Below are positions 1 to 33,692 of a stretch of 64,000 nucleotides of DNA, piece after piece. The stretch covers positions 100,385,784-100,449,783 of the forward strand of contig NC_072893.1 of NCBI RefSeq assembly GCF_027943255.1, written 5' to 3'. Under the pieces are notes generated by a model, which did not search any database, was not told the origin of the DNA, and saw nothing but the letters and a program-made list of their open reading frames with translations. Both the position numbers and the translations under genes were made by a program. Positions within the stretch are counted from its first letter, which is position 1; each line of letters begins with the position of its first letter. The stretch is from Anastrepha obliqua. Taxonomy: Eukaryota > Arthropoda > Insecta > Diptera > Tephritidae.

Positions 1-245
1 TACGAAGTAGCGTGTACGATATTGTGGATATGTATAGCTTCATGACCAAGTTCTCTTAATTCTTTTATAATTTCTTCTTTATCTGTGGAATTATGCAAGT
101 ACCTCAGAATTACTTTCAATCCCCTCAGTTCTTTCGACGTATATGTATAATATTGAGTTAATTTAGAGATTTCTGCTTTTACTTCATTGTTTGGCAGGAC
201 CTTTAGTACGGAAACGCAGCTCGAAAGTTGGTTTAAGGGATAAGT
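1..245 (-). pseudogene. non-LTR retrotransposon ORF1 (gag-like) fragment
   Basis: Read on the minus strand, this stretch is open and contains KELRGLKVILRYLHNST followed by EEIIKELRELGHEAIHI. This resembles the domain that precedes the zinc knuckles in ORF1 proteins of jockey-type retrotransposons (PRE_C2HC type). ORF1 binds the element's RNA. The zinc knuckles themselves would lie beyond the left edge of the window, and the right side fades into AT-rich sequence, so this is a partial copy. The family assignment is recognition from memory of the motif pattern. Confidence 0.5.
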
Positions 246-544
246 TGAATATTTAATGTATGCAACATTCTATACAAAGGTAGATGCTCGTTTTCGAGCT
301 TGAGTTTTTCCGGTTCAATATTGTTGTTTGTCCCACTGTTTTTTTTTTTCTTTCTCATCATCAAGAGAGAGTATATCAAATCTGTTTGGTTTCAGAGTAT
401 ATGGGATTGATTTGTTAGTTGCTGGTTTAATTAAACAGTAGGAGGTAATTGTTTTTTGATTTACTAATATTGTGTGTTTTTTGGTGGATTTTGTTGCTGC
501 TGTATTTTTTGTTCTTTTGCGCTTGCTTGCATAGCTATGATTGA

Positions 545-1090
545 GCATGTACTTAGTCTTGCCATAAATTTTGTCAGAAGTTTTACAATGCATACGGCGA
601 GAACGAATTCGCAGAAAAAAGTTTCGTTATTTTTAATTTTGTTCGCATGCATTGTCTACTCATAAATTATACTCAATTTTCGCTTGTTAACAATGGAGTG
701 GGGAGTGTGATTGCATTACAAAAGTGTAAGTGAGATTTACGAATTCCTGACAAAACTCAATACTTCGAGAATGTTTGTTGCACAATCAATCGTTTTTTCC
801 AAACGTTTGAAGTGACAGACAGAAAAAAAAGTGGTCGTCCTCTCATGGTTCGAACCAGTGTAACAATAAAAGCCGTTCGGTAAAGCATTCGCAAAAATCC
901 CTTTAGAAAGCAGAAAACCATGTCCAGGGAAGTGAATGTATTGACAGATAGATGTCAAGAATAATTTGAGATGATCTCCATATGAAAGCCTTCCGTCGCT
1001 CAACTGGTCACCTTTTAACAACGCGTTTAAAGAAAATTAGACTAGAGAGATGCAAGCAGGTTTTTCGGTGGCACGCGGTCAACGGAGCGA
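545..1090 (+). mobile_element. Tc1/mariner-type element remnant (family A)
   Basis: The left end carries CTTAGTCTTGCCATAAATTT, which recurs at the outer ends of related copies near 6640 and 62880. Plus-strand translation shows pieces of a transposase helix-turn-helix region (IYEFLTKLN, then a DRKKSGRP-like stretch, then RKNPFRKQK), broken by several stops and shifts. The copy ends inside the first half of the gene, so no catalytic core remains. The region up to about 1090 matches 5865-6660 and 62180-62900, both in reverse orientation. Confidence 0.5.
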
Positions 1091-1099
1091 GAAAGCTGC

Positions 1100-1794
1100 T
1101 TACTTACCTAACCTTCTATAATTGAATCATGGTTGCGGCAAAATTCCCAATTTAAAACTTGTCTCACATTCAAAACTACAAATTTTCTCACTCAATTTAT
1201 TACAAAATATTCCCTATATATACACATTTATTTCAAACAAAACCTACTTATTTTCACAGAAAATTATAACGAATAACAGGAGATTAAAAACATTATAGTA
1301 TTTTAAACGAATACTAAATTGGACTCAACACAGCTGATTGTTAAAATCAGTTTATCTCAGTTTAATTATACGGTCACCTGTTTCCACTTGACATTATAAA
1401 ATTGATGTTTTTATTTTTATTTGTCGTTATTTTATTTAAATCAAAAGCGAAAGCGGTTATTGCTTATAAAATAAACTGGAGATCCGATGCAATGATGTGT
1501 AAAATAAAAATAATACAGAATCGCAATTTGTTTTTCTTTAAAAAATCTTAATTTGCCTTTATAACTATTTCTGAGAGTAAACATACCATACAGACACGCC
1601 TTATGGTTTCTTGGTAACTGGAGAGCTGAATTTCCGCGATTACTATTTTATTTATGAAAATTATAGTTTAATATAAACCAATTTTTCAATGGAGCAATTT
1701 TTATACCGTAAGTATGCGAAAAAACGTTTGCGAATTAGCAGAGAGTTTCTTAATTTTGTACACTTACAGTTACAGGAAACTATTCACATTTGCT
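1100..1794. other. AT-rich sequence downstream of Atg5
   Basis: No coding or repeat family was recognised. The minus strand carries a candidate polyadenylation signal AATAAA at 1652-1647, about 145 bases after the Atg5 stop codon, so part of this stretch is probably the Atg5 3' UTR. Confidence 0.4.
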
Positions 1795-23356
<21,562 letters not shown>

Positions 23357-23802
23357 TGTTGGAAATGAAGTCTTATAGTGGATTCTAATATATTCACAGA
23401 TTCAGTAAAGCAACCGAAGAGCTTAAAAATTTTTTATCCAACTTTTTATTTCGAATTGAAAGTGGACTGCAATTGAAGAGGACGATGTATATTGGTGTAT
23501 TGAATCTAAGCCGATTTCTCTTGCGATTTCGATAAATCTATGTTAAGGGTGCTCACACTCTCCAACGTTAACATTCCGTTGCAGTTGACACGAATAAACA
23601 TATGAGAGCCCTATGTAAATGAAAAATCATTACCGTTCCGTTCCGCAGGATCGTAAATCGTGTACGTGGTAAATGAAAAATTTTGGATTGTTCTCTAAAA
23701 ATATTCACGTAATAAAAACCGGCTCGGTGCAAGCATATATTCGATGCAACTCTTTAACCGACTGTTTCGTCGTCTTCATTACAGTATTCTTCATTTAAAG
23801 CT
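23357..23802. other. upstream region of Atg5
   Basis: Sequence 5' of the Atg5 ATG. Presumably holds the Atg5 promoter and 5' UTR, but no core element could be assigned with confidence. Confidence 0.35.
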
Positions 23803-24330
23803 GTGGGTTTCGAACGAGGTTTAACAATCCATCGTTTTTATAGGGTTGGCAGAAGCCATGTTGATAGTGATCACCATATTTATATTGGCGGCTCAAAGAT
23901 GGACAATGGCACTGGATCAAGAGTTTACTCGGAACAATTATCTTTAAATTGCTCATTTAAACTCCCAGACAGCTGTAGCGTCTTCCAAGCTGAGATCGAC
24001 GCTATAGACCATGCAGAAAAAATGATTAGACTGATGGTCTTACCTCCAGCAAACCTCACAACTGGCCTCAATGCGCATAAATTCAAGATGTGTTGAAAAA
24101 TGCAGGAGGTCGCTCTGAAAGAGTGAATGAATGTGCAAGGAAAAGCTTGACCTTCAGTGAGTGGTAGAGAACATAAGCATACCTCTAAACGAATTATACG
24201 CTGCGATTGACCTGAGCGTATACGCTGAAACCAATAGAAGGTGATCTCTGACTACTAACTGTAGGTTCTCCACAGCGCTCTGGTCAAAATTCAATCTTAA
24301 GAGGACAAAATGTCTGCACCTTTGCACCTC
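23803..24330 (+). pseudogene. LINE RNase H domain and C-terminus, decayed
   Basis: IYIGGSKMDNGTGSRVYSEQ is an RNase H start (usual YTDGSK; the catalytic Asp is replaced by Gly), followed by FKLPDSCSVFQAEIDAI with the conserved Glu. Further on, shifted frames show the C-terminal TALWSKFNLKRT region near 24270. It resembles the RNase H domain of the LINE at 56716-57974. No RT is present. Confidence 0.65.
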
Positions 24331-24340
24331 AGCCAGTAGA

Positions 24341-24820
24341 ATGGGTACATCTCACAAAGACTTCTGCAGGAGTTATGGAGACGAATGTCCCTGTGCCTCT
24401 GTGAATGTCCTGCACTTCAAAGAAGCCGTGCCAAATTTCTTCGAAAACCTGGAAAATTTACAAAATGTCTCGCTGGTTCCAAAGGAACTTCGGGGAAGTG
24501 AACTACTTCTTAACTCATACTTCCGGATGAGCAAGGTAACCGATTCCAAGTGCATATACTGCGAAGCGCTGAGCGATGACGCTGAACACACATTTTTTAG
24601 TTGTAATAGATGGCTCGCGGAAAGAAATGCTCTGAGGGAGCAGATTGGCGACAGCGCACCGAGCAACATAATCAGCAAAATGCTCGAACGCGAGGACAGC
24701 TGGAACGCTGTAAAGAAATACATCGAGAACGTACTACGGGAAAAAAAGATCGACCTAGACACAGTGCAGCAAAGTCAAGCCGTACAGATAGAGACACAAG
24801 AAGACGAGCCTATAGCATGA
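24341..24820 (+). pseudogene. R1-type LINE C-terminal zinc knuckle fragment
   Basis: An open frame of 159 codons ends in CIYCEALSDDAEHTFFSCNR, a C-x2-C-x8-H-x4-C knuckle, then SNIISKMLEREDSWNAVKKY. This is the typical C-terminus of R1-clade reverse transcriptases. RT and endonuclease are missing, so it is a truncated copy. The first ~40 residues may be unrelated. Confidence 0.65.
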
Positions 24821-25084
24821 AAGCTGGCTACAAATATGGTGGATCCAGACGTGGGTGAATAGAATTGGTCCTTTATGGACTCTAAACCTCTCGAAGTAAT
24901 ATAGAAAGCAGTTCCGGGAAGGGTGTCTCCCCAGAAAGAGAGGAGGGATCGTTTAAGTGGCCAAACCACACAACGCAGTAGACGACGGTCGCTGTAAATG
25001 CGAAGGCATTTTGAACCCTACCTCATCCACCAAAAAACAAAGAACGCAGAACAACGCGCTTGGTTTGGGTGCTGTTTATAAACG

Positions 25085-25745
25085 ATACTTCTTCAAAAAG
25101 GCATCCTGTGTCAATTTCAATGCTACACTGTGACACCAAGCTAACGGAACTTCTAGCAAGTTCTGGGAACTTGAAGATTTGCCGCCGAGAATATTTTACG
25201 CGCCTGAAGAGCTTTATTGTGAGAAATTATTTGACAATGCCACCCAGCGTGCTGAAGATGGTCATTGCATCGTAGGCTTGTCTCTTAGAAAAAAAGTGGT
25301 GATTGGGGTATCGAGACATGCAGCAGTTCGCGCTTTGATTCGAATGGAAAGACAATTCACCACCCACGAACACCTTCATAACGAGTACAGCAAGGTTATA
25401 CGAGAGCTTATCGACCTGGGGCACATGGAGCCAGCCAAAACAAGGGTCGCAGTCATGAAAACTACCTCATTATGGCGCTTAGAACACTGTGCAGCTCATC
25501 TGGGTGCGAAGTGGGTTCGGAGGATTCAATCAAGCTTTGGTTAGAAGTTCGAAAGACTATGTGTGTGGACCGAGACTATGGTTGTTGTAGCATGGTTGCA
25601 AGAAATTCCAAGCCGCTGGTCGGTGTTCTTGGCGAATCGCGTCGCTGACGTACAAGAAGTATTAACATCAGCACAGTAAAGGCACGTCGCATCCGAGCGT
25701 AAACAAGCAGATTGTACCTCAAATGGTATCACCCCTTCGCAACTA
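25085..25745 (+). pseudogene. Bel/Pao retrotransposon pol fragments
   Basis: The frame at 25179-25490 reads LYCEKLFDNATQRAEDGHCI, then HAAVRALIRMERQF and YSKVIRELIDLGHMEPAK, which matches the segment before RT in Bel/Pao pol proteins. At 25570-25700 a second piece reads VVVAWLQEIPSRWSVFLANR, like the region following RT in the same family. RT itself and the LTRs were not found. Confidence 0.65.
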
Positions 25746-25809
25746 CTCGCTCACCCCTTGTGGTGACACGATCCAAGGTGGCTTCGAGAAAGTAATCGGT
25801 TCTGGTTTC

Positions 25810-26117
25810 AATCGTGCGTACTCCCTTTTTGGGTGTTTGGCCGAGCTCCTCTTCCTGTTTGTGATGTGCGTCTTGATGTTGTTCCACAAATGGAGGGACC
25901 TACAGTTTTAAGTCGACTCCGAACGGCAGATATTTTTTTGTGAGGAACTTTTTCATGGCAGAAATACACTCGTAGGTTTGCCATTGCCTGCCGAGGGGCG
26001 ACCGCTATTAGAAAAAACGTCTTTCTTTATTTTCATACGTAGTTCGAACCAACGTTCTCTCTCTGAAATCCGAATGGTAGTCATGCACCAACCCATTCGT
26101 CTACGGCGGCCGCCACT
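25810..26117 (-). mobile_element. tRNA-derived SINE, near full-length
   Basis: Reverse copy. It has the 3' end near 25815 (TTTTTGGGTGTTTGGCC), the body (GAACGGCAGATA, CATTGCCTGCCGAGGGGCGA), the B-box region (GTTCGAACCAACG) and the head ending CTACGGCGGCCGCC. No clear target duplication seen. Confidence 0.8.
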
Positions 26118-26149
26118 TAGCTCTTAAAAAATAACGTCAAGATATCGAT

Positions 26150-26960
26150 ATTGAAAAGTGTTCAGACACACTTTCCACTACAGCAGCAATATTCTGAACA
26201 GAACGTTCGATTTGGTGTGGCAGTGCTCTTTCTACCATCGACAGCGCTAGTTTCCGGAAATTTTTTCACCAACCTCGGATTGTGGACACATTCGAGCGAT
26301 TATTTCCACCAAAAAAATCAGGAAATTTATAATATTGTTGCGAACGGTGAAATTTTCGGAACCGAGTGTCAGCCGAGTTGTCGTCAAAGATATATGTGCA
26401 GCTGGAGAAACAGGACATGAGTATATCCAAGTTAGAAGCAGAGAAGACACAGTCGCAACTAGAAACGTTTGAAGCTGAGATAGATGCAGTGAAGACTCGC
26501 CTCTGTGAATTGCAATTGAATCGTTCGAATATGTTAATCAGCAGTCCGAAAGTAAAAGCACCATCATTCGAGGTCACTGTACCACTCCCGATATTTAAGC
26601 ACCAGTTCGAAACAGCAGCAACAACAAATCACTGGAGTACTTCAAACAAAGTTGCGGCATTGGTTGTCTCGCTTAAGGATTCCGCCGTTGAAGTACTGCA
26701 GGTAGTTTCAGAAGCCGATCGGGGAACTATGAAAGTTTGATGGGAGAAATATAAAGTTGTCATGGGAGTGACCACAGGCAACAAATATTCCAGATGGAAC
26801 TGACGAGACGCTGCCAGACGACAAATGAGAGCTTGCAGGAATATGAAACAGAGATTTAGCAGTTGGCACATTTGGCGTATGCGAAAGAAACAGCAAATTT
26901 CGTGGAGAAGATACAGCGCCAGATATTTATAGGAATACGATGTAACGCTCAAAATGTTGC
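26150..26960 (+). pseudogene. LTR retrotransposon (Gypsy-type) gag fragment
   Basis: The frame at 26366-26738 has a heptad-like coiled-coil start followed by SPKVKAPSFEVTVPLPIFKH and AALVVSLKDSAVEVLQ, then TGA. Shifted frames continue with a segment like YETEI...LAHLAYAKETANFVEK. This is the gag capsid pattern of insect Gypsy-type elements. No LTRs, protease or pol found nearby. Confidence 0.6.
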
Positions 26961-26964
26961 TGAG

Positions 26965-27420
26965 AATGTCGCATTCAAACGTGTTTTTGTTCCATTTTTA
27001 GCGAATGCGGCACTCATTGTGGACACAGCTTTCTGAAACCCAATACTTCAGTCAATATTCTCTTTACATTGCCCAATGAGATGTCTAGGGCTTCTACTAA
27101 ATCTCTTTCAGTCACTTGACCATTTTCCAATACGATTTCCTATATTTTTTCTACGATTTCTGCTGTTGTTGCTACATGGGCGTCCTCGACTTGGATCGTC
27201 TTCAAGGCTTGTACGACCACGTTTAAATTTAGCACCCCATATTTCTATTATAGTAATTGAGCGCAAAAAGTCCTTATACACTTTGAACATTCCTTCATAA
27301 ATTTTTTTATTTTTAAACCTTTCAAAAATAAAAATTCAATCTCTTCACGATACCTGATTTTTCCATTCTAGAAAATATTGACACGTCGGTACTAAATGAT
27401 TTGCTGATTGACAGATTGAA
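26965..27420 (-). mobile_element. mariner N-terminal fragment (family F)
   Basis: Minus-strand pieces are FKRGRTSLEDDPSRGRP (AT-hook-like linker), then ERDLVEALDISLGNVKRILT (second helix-turn-helix), then WVPHSL near 27000, split over frames. The catalytic domain is absent. Confidence 0.6.
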
Positions 27421-27753
27421 ATGAAACTTCACATACGTTCATATGAAGACAGTACTATTATAACAAAATTTATTTATAGCAATGCCTTCTCTTATCGAAC
27501 CGCAAAACTTATTGAACAACCTAGTATGTATCACAAAGGGTAAATTCGTTTGTTACCACTCTTTTGACATAATAGTCAGGAATGTTAGATTTCGATTAAT
27601 TCTTACTTCGATTATTTGAAAGAACGTTTGGAGAACGTCCATATTATCTATGACGTCCATTAAGAGAATATCGATGTTTCGGTAGAATTACTATATACAT
27701 ATGTCGATGTATTATTATTACACATTAACTTTTTAGTTATTATAGTTGGTTAA
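27421..27753. other. upstream region of the ABHD11-like gene
   Basis: AT-rich. The gene's promoter and 5' UTR should lie here, but no element was assigned. Confidence 0.35.
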
Positions 27754-30700
27754 ATGGCCTTCAAATTCTTGGCAAAGCGTGGAAAAGCAGTATGTTTTTA
27801 TACTCCGTTAAACGTGTGTTTATTTTCAAACATAAGTGGGGTAGAAATGTCGTACACAATATACGGTGAAAATAATCGAAAAGCTTCCCCGCTGATAATT
27901 ATGCACGGCCTTCTTGGTTCACAAAGAAATTGGAAAAGTGTTGCTCGTGCCTTAGAGAATAAGGTGGATAGAATGGTAAGATTGATATGTTCAGACAGAT
28001 GAAACGTTTACCAAAGTGTGACCATGTTGCGCAATCGCTTTCCGGAGTTATTGGTAACAAGGAAATTACGAGTGTTAGGTCATTACAAAAAATGGGAAAA
28101 TTTCCATATGGTGCCCCATGAATTAGAATAAAGGATTGTAAAGGGGGTATTTTACTTACTAAAAGTGAAAACCTCACCTGGCGCGGGGTTATAGTTTTTA
28201 AGTTATTTGATTTCAAAATTTGTAAAATTGACCAAGAATTCTCCTATTTTGATTATTTCAACAAGCAGAAGTGAAATCGCGCGATTTTTAATTCCAAATT
28301 TTCACTATTATTAATATTTGATTTGCTTGTTTATACATCCATATACAGTGGGGAGCAAAACTGAGTACATGTTCGAAGACTTTGCACAAAAATGCCCACA
28401 GAATGAAAACGATCAAAGCAAATAAAAATGCAATTTAAATTGTTAACTTATGGTATATATCAAGAAAAAGTTCTTCTTAAAGTCAATATATGAACGGTGA
28501 TTCGTGGAAATAAAATCAGCAGGTTTGTCTATCGGGATAATTATGGGAAGGTCTGATTTTGATTAGGTTGACATGTTTTTTTAAATGAACATTTTATTGC
28601 AACTCTGCTATTAGAAGTTTGACATTTACTTACCCGCGTACTTCGAATTATTCGAGTCTTTAAATATACCTATTTCTTTTTTAAAAGCTCATGATTGAAT
28701 GAAAATATGGCATAATGTAGATATTGTTTCGACAGTGAATTTGGAGCTCATTATTTTTAAACCTTAAGTGCTTAGATCTCCTTTTTTTACAGATATTCAC
28801 CGTAGATGCCAGAAATCATGGTGACAGTCCTCACACGCCTGAACACAGTTCAGCGCATATGGCTGTAGATATTATCAAATTAATGAAAAATAAAGGAATT
28901 GCGAAGACATGTCTGATGGGGCATAGTATGGGAGGCAGAGCGATGATGCACTTAACTTTAAAACATGTTAGTATTCTAGACTTCCAATGAAGGAATTCCA
29001 GGGACATATAGTATATGCGTTTCTTTTATATTACTTCACAGCCTGACTTAGTGGAGAGAGTAATTGTTATAGATATATCTCCTATATCAGTACCACGAGA
29101 TTTTGATCAAATGGAAAGAATATTCCAAGCCATGGAAAGTATTGATATACCTGTGAAGCATTCTTTGAGTCAAGGGAGAAAAATAGCTGAAAATCAAATA
29201 AAAGACGCGGTTCGAAATCAAGCAACTGTTGATTTTATATTAATGAATTTGAAAAAACGAGACAATGGAGAGTATGTATAATGCAACACAAAAACCATTT
29301 AAATTATATTTTAGTTATTAATTTTCCTTTAACAACTTGTATTTTTTATATATTGGGTGTTTTTTAGCTGCATGAGAACTATCGATAACTATGCTGAGGA
29401 TGCCAAATTGTGTTGATAATTCTGTTAAGTAAGGTTTGGCAAGTCATCATGTATCGTTTAATGCCAGAACAACGCTTAAAATTGTGGAAATTTACTTTAT
29501 CTTCGTGAAGTTCATAGAGTACTTCGTCCATTTTAGGTGTGGCTGACACGCTGCCATCTCCATCGGTCCTTATTTTGAAATGAGAAAGGGCTTCGGTACG
29601 GGGAATGGCGAGCGCTATCGAGCCATGTTTACCGAATTTTTGGAAGACGACGGAACTTACAATACAACGTGCTTGACAACCGATTTATTGGACTGATCGA
29701 AAAAGGCATTTAATTCGTAGCCGGGGCAGACATATGTCGGATATCATTATCAAAAAATAAATGCCATGAAATTATCGTCCAGATTATAATTAAAAAAAAT
29801 CATTCCAACAATATTTCTGTTTTTTATTATCATTTTAAGTTTTCAAGCTTTTTAAAAAACACCCAATATCGAATTATATATATATATATAATTGGCGCGT
29901 ACACCATTTTTGGGTGTTTGGCCGAGCTCCTCCTCCTATTTCTGGTTTGCGTCTTGCTGTTGTTCCACAAATGGAGGGACCTACAGTTTCAAGCCGACTC
30001 TGAACGGCAGATATTTTTATGAGGAGCTTTTTAATGGCAGAAATACATTCGGAGGTTTGCCATTGCCTGCCGCGGGGCGACCGCTATTAGAAAAATGTTT
30101 TAATTAATTTTTGTGTTTCATCGAGATTCGAACCGACTTTCTCTCTGTGAATTCCGAATGGTAGTCACGCACCAACCCATTCGGCTACGGCGGCCGCCAG
30201 TATCGAATTTTGGGTCACCATTATGCACACCGTGCAGGGAAAATATGAATGTCCTGTATATACCATAAAAACTTTCACGTGGCGCTTCTCATTGTGATGT
30301 GAACTTTTTTGTTCAATGCTGCTTAAATTGCTCTTGCAAAAAAAAGAGATTTGGAAACTCGAATCGAGTCCAGTCGGTTATTAATTAAGACTGCTCTTTT
30401 TTTGCTTGATATATTGAAGTAATCGGTGACATAGAGAAATACGGAATTGGCCTTTCGAGAAAAACCTTATTTATTCATGATTTATTTTAATTTGTATTCT
30501 AACGAGATTGTTTATTCATATATTTATTTTTCAGATTTCATTGGATTCCAAATGTTAACACCCTTCACAAGAATTTGAGATTATTTGATGATTTTCTGAG
30601 TCATGTGAAAAATGTGCCTCCTTTCGAAGGAGAAGTGATGTTCATCTGCGGAAATCAGTCGAATTTTGTTGAGTAAAGGAATATATATAATTATTGGTTT

Positions 30701-30867
30701 TAACAAACGTAAATATGTTTACTTTTCTCTACAGCCCAAAGAGTTGGCCGCAAATTAAACAAATTTTTCCTAATGCGGAGCTACATTGGCTTGATGCGGG
30801 TCATTTAGTACATTTCGATCAGCCTGAAAAATTTAAAAATTTGGTTGTACAATTCTTAAATCGCTAA
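27754..30867 (+). CDS. ABHD11-like alpha/beta hydrolase, five exons
   Basis: Predicted esterase/lipase of the ABHD11/YbfF family; in animals ABHD11 is mitochondrial. Exons: 27754-27975, 28793-28966, 29042-29271, 30535-30672 and 30735-30867. All introns are GT-AG and phases match, giving 298 aa. Exon 1 has PLIIMHGLLGSQRNWKSVAR with the oxyanion HGLLG. Exon 2 has DARNHGDSPHT and the nucleophile elbow GHSMGGRAM (Ser). Exon 3 has VIVIDISPIS. Exon 5 has WLDAGHLVHFDQPEKF with the catalytic His. The first ~25 residues are basic and could be a mitochondrial signal (inference). Intron 3 holds a transposon and a SINE. No defect seen. Confidence 0.93.
28010..28330. repeat. family X / 117-bp repeat-related fragment in intron 1
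   Basis: Contains AAAGGGGGTATTTTAC, GGTTATAGTTTTTAAG and GCGCGATTTTTAATTCCAAA. These are diverged versions of the family X right arm (20400-20480) followed by the 117-bp repeat motif. This links the two repeat types in one piece of DNA. Confidence 0.45.
29353..29866 (+). mobile_element. internally deleted IS630/Tc1-type element (family G)
   Basis: Inverted ends TTGGGTGTTTTTTA and TAAAAAACACCCAA with TA on both sides (29351-29352; 29867-29868). Inside, MYRLMPEQRLKLWKF at 29451 resembles the N-terminus of the transposases at 46755 and 62070. The rest is deleted and frameshifted. It lies in intron 3 of the ABHD11-like gene. Confidence 0.7.
29876..30200 (-). mobile_element. tRNA-derived SINE, full-length
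   Basis: Reverse copy with AT tail on the left and tRNA-like head on the right. Flanked by a 9-bp target duplication TATCGAATT (29867-29875 and 30201-30209). It landed exactly at the end of the element at 29353-29866. In intron 3 of the ABHD11-like gene, antisense to it. Confidence 0.9.
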
Positions 30868-31189
30868 AAAATTGTTTCGGCAGATTATAAATTGTATGCT
30901 AAAATAATAAGTATAAATTGTAAAACATTTTATTCTTATATGGAGATTCTTATGTATATATGTACATACATACATATGTATACGCGTATATATATTGCAT
31001 ATTTGTCGGTTGGGTCGAGACCGAGTCCACCCATGCAGGTATGTCGGTGTGTGAAATGAAATATTGAAATGGATGTCCAATGTAGAATGTGTACAGTTTA
31101 ATCCTAGATTATCAAACTCAAATCTGTGTTACTCTGTTACTAATCACTCGTCTCACAGACTACAAATTAAAAACAACTATATTTTTATA
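30868..31189. other. 3' flank of the ABHD11-like gene
   Basis: AT-rich with TA/CATA runs near 30955-30990. No canonical AATAAA directly after the stop was noticed. Confidence 0.3.
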
Positions 31190-31345
31190 TTTCCGTGCAA
31201 TGTGCGGAGAATACGGCGGGGGCTGATGGACATCCCATTCGAGCTCTTGGAATGCCGCTTTGACGACTTGTGTAACTGGGGCGTTTTTATTATCGTTAAC
31301 AATGACTATGACATCATCGACCACCGTAATTGGTTGAAGGCGGCT
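31190..31345 (-). mobile_element. mariner transposase fragment
   Basis: The minus strand reads VVKAAFQELEWDVHQPPPYS, which resembles the block between the second and third catalytic Asp of mariner transposases (usual LPHPPYSPD). Only about 50 residues are recognisable. Confidence 0.45.
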
Positions 31346-31369
31346 AGGGCGAGTGCTTGGATTTGGTAA

Positions 31370-32789
31370 CCCTTTGCAAAATGTTGACCTTAGTGTTGCG
31401 ATGCAATTCCCAATCGCTAAAACTTGAGGTGGTGGTGGGATGGTTAGGAGGCTGGGTATTGAATAGGAAAAATAGGAATTTTCTTACAAGCTTAGGATAT
31501 TTAATTATTATATATTAAAAAATGTAAAATATTTATCAATAATGTTTAAATAATAATGATCCTATTTCTTGCAAGTAGCAAATACCTACAAATATGTAGT
31601 TTCAACCTACGCTGAGCTTTTGAGTTTTTAATAATATTGTTAACTTTTCCGTTAGTTGATTTATCTTTTCTTGTACTTTTGTGTTTATTTTATAATTTAT
31701 ATATTTGTAATATGAGGTCGGGCGTTTCATAAATTTCAATGTCCAATTTTAAACGTATTGTTGTTCATTGAATCTATAAATATTTTGGAGCATTTGTTGA
31801 ATAAAAGAGCATACGGAATTTCGATCAAAACTATCAAAAGACAAAACTCCATTAAAAAGGGACGAGATAGCTACAAAGAATTCGTAACGGAAGATGAGAA
31901 ATGTGTGTTGTCAAGTGGATGGATAGCCTCTTTGATGGGATAAAGTGAGCAAAAAGTACATTAACATTGATTGCCAACATGCGGGTACAACCAATGTATG
32001 GGAAGAGTAGACATAGCGAATAGTGTCTTTCTATAGGTTTTCTATTAAAAATATAAATATATAAGTATAAATAATACGTTTTAAATTATATATTGCCACT
32101 GTTTAATTGCTGATATAATACCAGAGAAGAGAGAAGAATCTTCATCAGGGGAAAAATTAGAGGACCCACCGCAAAAATAACTAAACCGCTGCCACCTGAA
32201 GATGTACCTTTAACAAAGAATAAACATTTGCGTACCTATTTGCGCCGTTTCTGATAAAAATAAGTTTAAGTGTTGTCGTAACGGATAGTATAAAAAAAAT
32301 TGTTTTAAATGCGAAGTGTTATGCGGGCAGAATAGGCGAAGATTACAACTGAGGAAACAGAGTAGTTAGTAAATTCAATGCCAAATAGATTGAGTGAAGT
32401 CCTTAACTATCGTGACTATCCAACAAAATATGAATTTTCCAGTTTTTGTATATTATTTATAAAGCTTTTCTTATGTTTTAATACTGTACTCAGCCTTCCT
32501 GTTGCCATATTTAAATGTTGCTGAAATTACTTACCGTTATGTAAACAATGAGGGAATCTTGTTATTTTCTTTTGATTTTGTAATTTAAGAATGTAATGAA
32601 AGAATAAATAAATCAAATATTATATGTTTTCAACTATAAATTAATACTGTGTGTTCAATTTAAAAATATTTGTAAGGTGTACGCAGACTTAACGAAATTA
32701 AATTTTCTGCATTATCTTATTCCTGCCGTTTAAGTTAAAATTTAAGTTTTGGTGTATTAAGATACTTATTATAGAATTTTGTGGCAAAT
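31370..32789. other. intergenic, no clear feature
   Basis: AT-rich. A short frame at 31860-31950 has FVTEDEKCVLSS, which might be the first-Asp block of a mariner, but it is too short to support. Nothing else recognised. Confidence 0.3.
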
Positions 32790-33692
32790 ATTTTTTTTTT
32801 TTTATTTGGTTTGTTCAAGTCAGGTCTGGGGGGCAGTCGATGTCGCCTCTTTTTGACACTAGACGTCCGGGGAATTTTCGTTGCAGAAATTCAATTGTTG
32901 CACTTGCAGTGTGACATGGCGCATGGCGTTGTTGAAACTAGTAACAGTCTAAACATTTCTCGCATTTGCGGGCAGACATAATGAGCCAACATCCATCGAT
33001 ATCGGTTTCCATCGACCGTTTCGTTTTCTCGGTAAAAATATGGCCCAATGATGGTTTTAGCGCAAATGCCGGCCCAAACAGTTACTTTCCGGTCATGCAA
33101 TTGTTTTTCATGGATTTCGTGTGGATTCTCAGTTCCCCAAATGCGGCAATTTTATTTATTCACGCTGCCACAGAGGTTAAAATATGCCTCGTCAGTCATT
33201 AAAATTTGCTTCCAAAAATTGGGTTCAGTGTGACCCATTCGAGCGACTGTTTGGCCGTATTCCAAGCGACGTGAATGGTCTGTCGGCAATATTCTTTGTG
33301 TTAATTGCACTTTATACGGAAACAACAAATCATCCTTTCAAATGCGCCGCATTGTGGTTTTAGTGACGCCGACGACGATACGACACTGTTGGCTCCTGAA
33401 CAACGCTCTCCCTCTCTGCTTCAACAAGTTCATTGGAACGTCTTGGTCGTTGATGAACTGTTTGCCGCGATACTTTTTGCGATATGCGCGTTGAGTTAAA
33501 ACAATAGAACGACTATTTTCGATGTATAGCGTCACTATTTCAGCGCGTTCTTTCGGTGTAAAGCGATCCATGGTTGAAATTGTACTGAATTGACGTATCG
33601 AAAACATGTATGTTGAAGTCGATCAGTTGGTAAATGACAAAGTTATTCAGCGTTTACATACCGACATAAAAGATGACGCACCCTGTAGTTAA
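32790..33692 (-). mobile_element. IS630/Tc1-type transposon with DUF4817-like HTH (family H)
   Basis: The right end is CAGGGTGCGTCATCTTTTAT (reverse). The transposase starts at 33571 with MDRFTPKERAEIVTLYIENS and RAYRKKYRGK. After a deletion come the KQNCR-type region and HDRKVTVWAGICAKTIIGPY (33100 down). The tail RLPPRPDL near 32830 marks the third-acid block, where it is truncated. Between them are several frame breaks. Confidence 0.75.

Noticed and set aside
31758..31943. 61-codon frame with TEDEKCVLSS as mariner transposase
   Set aside because: Only one short motif is reminiscent; no second block or terminal repeat found.
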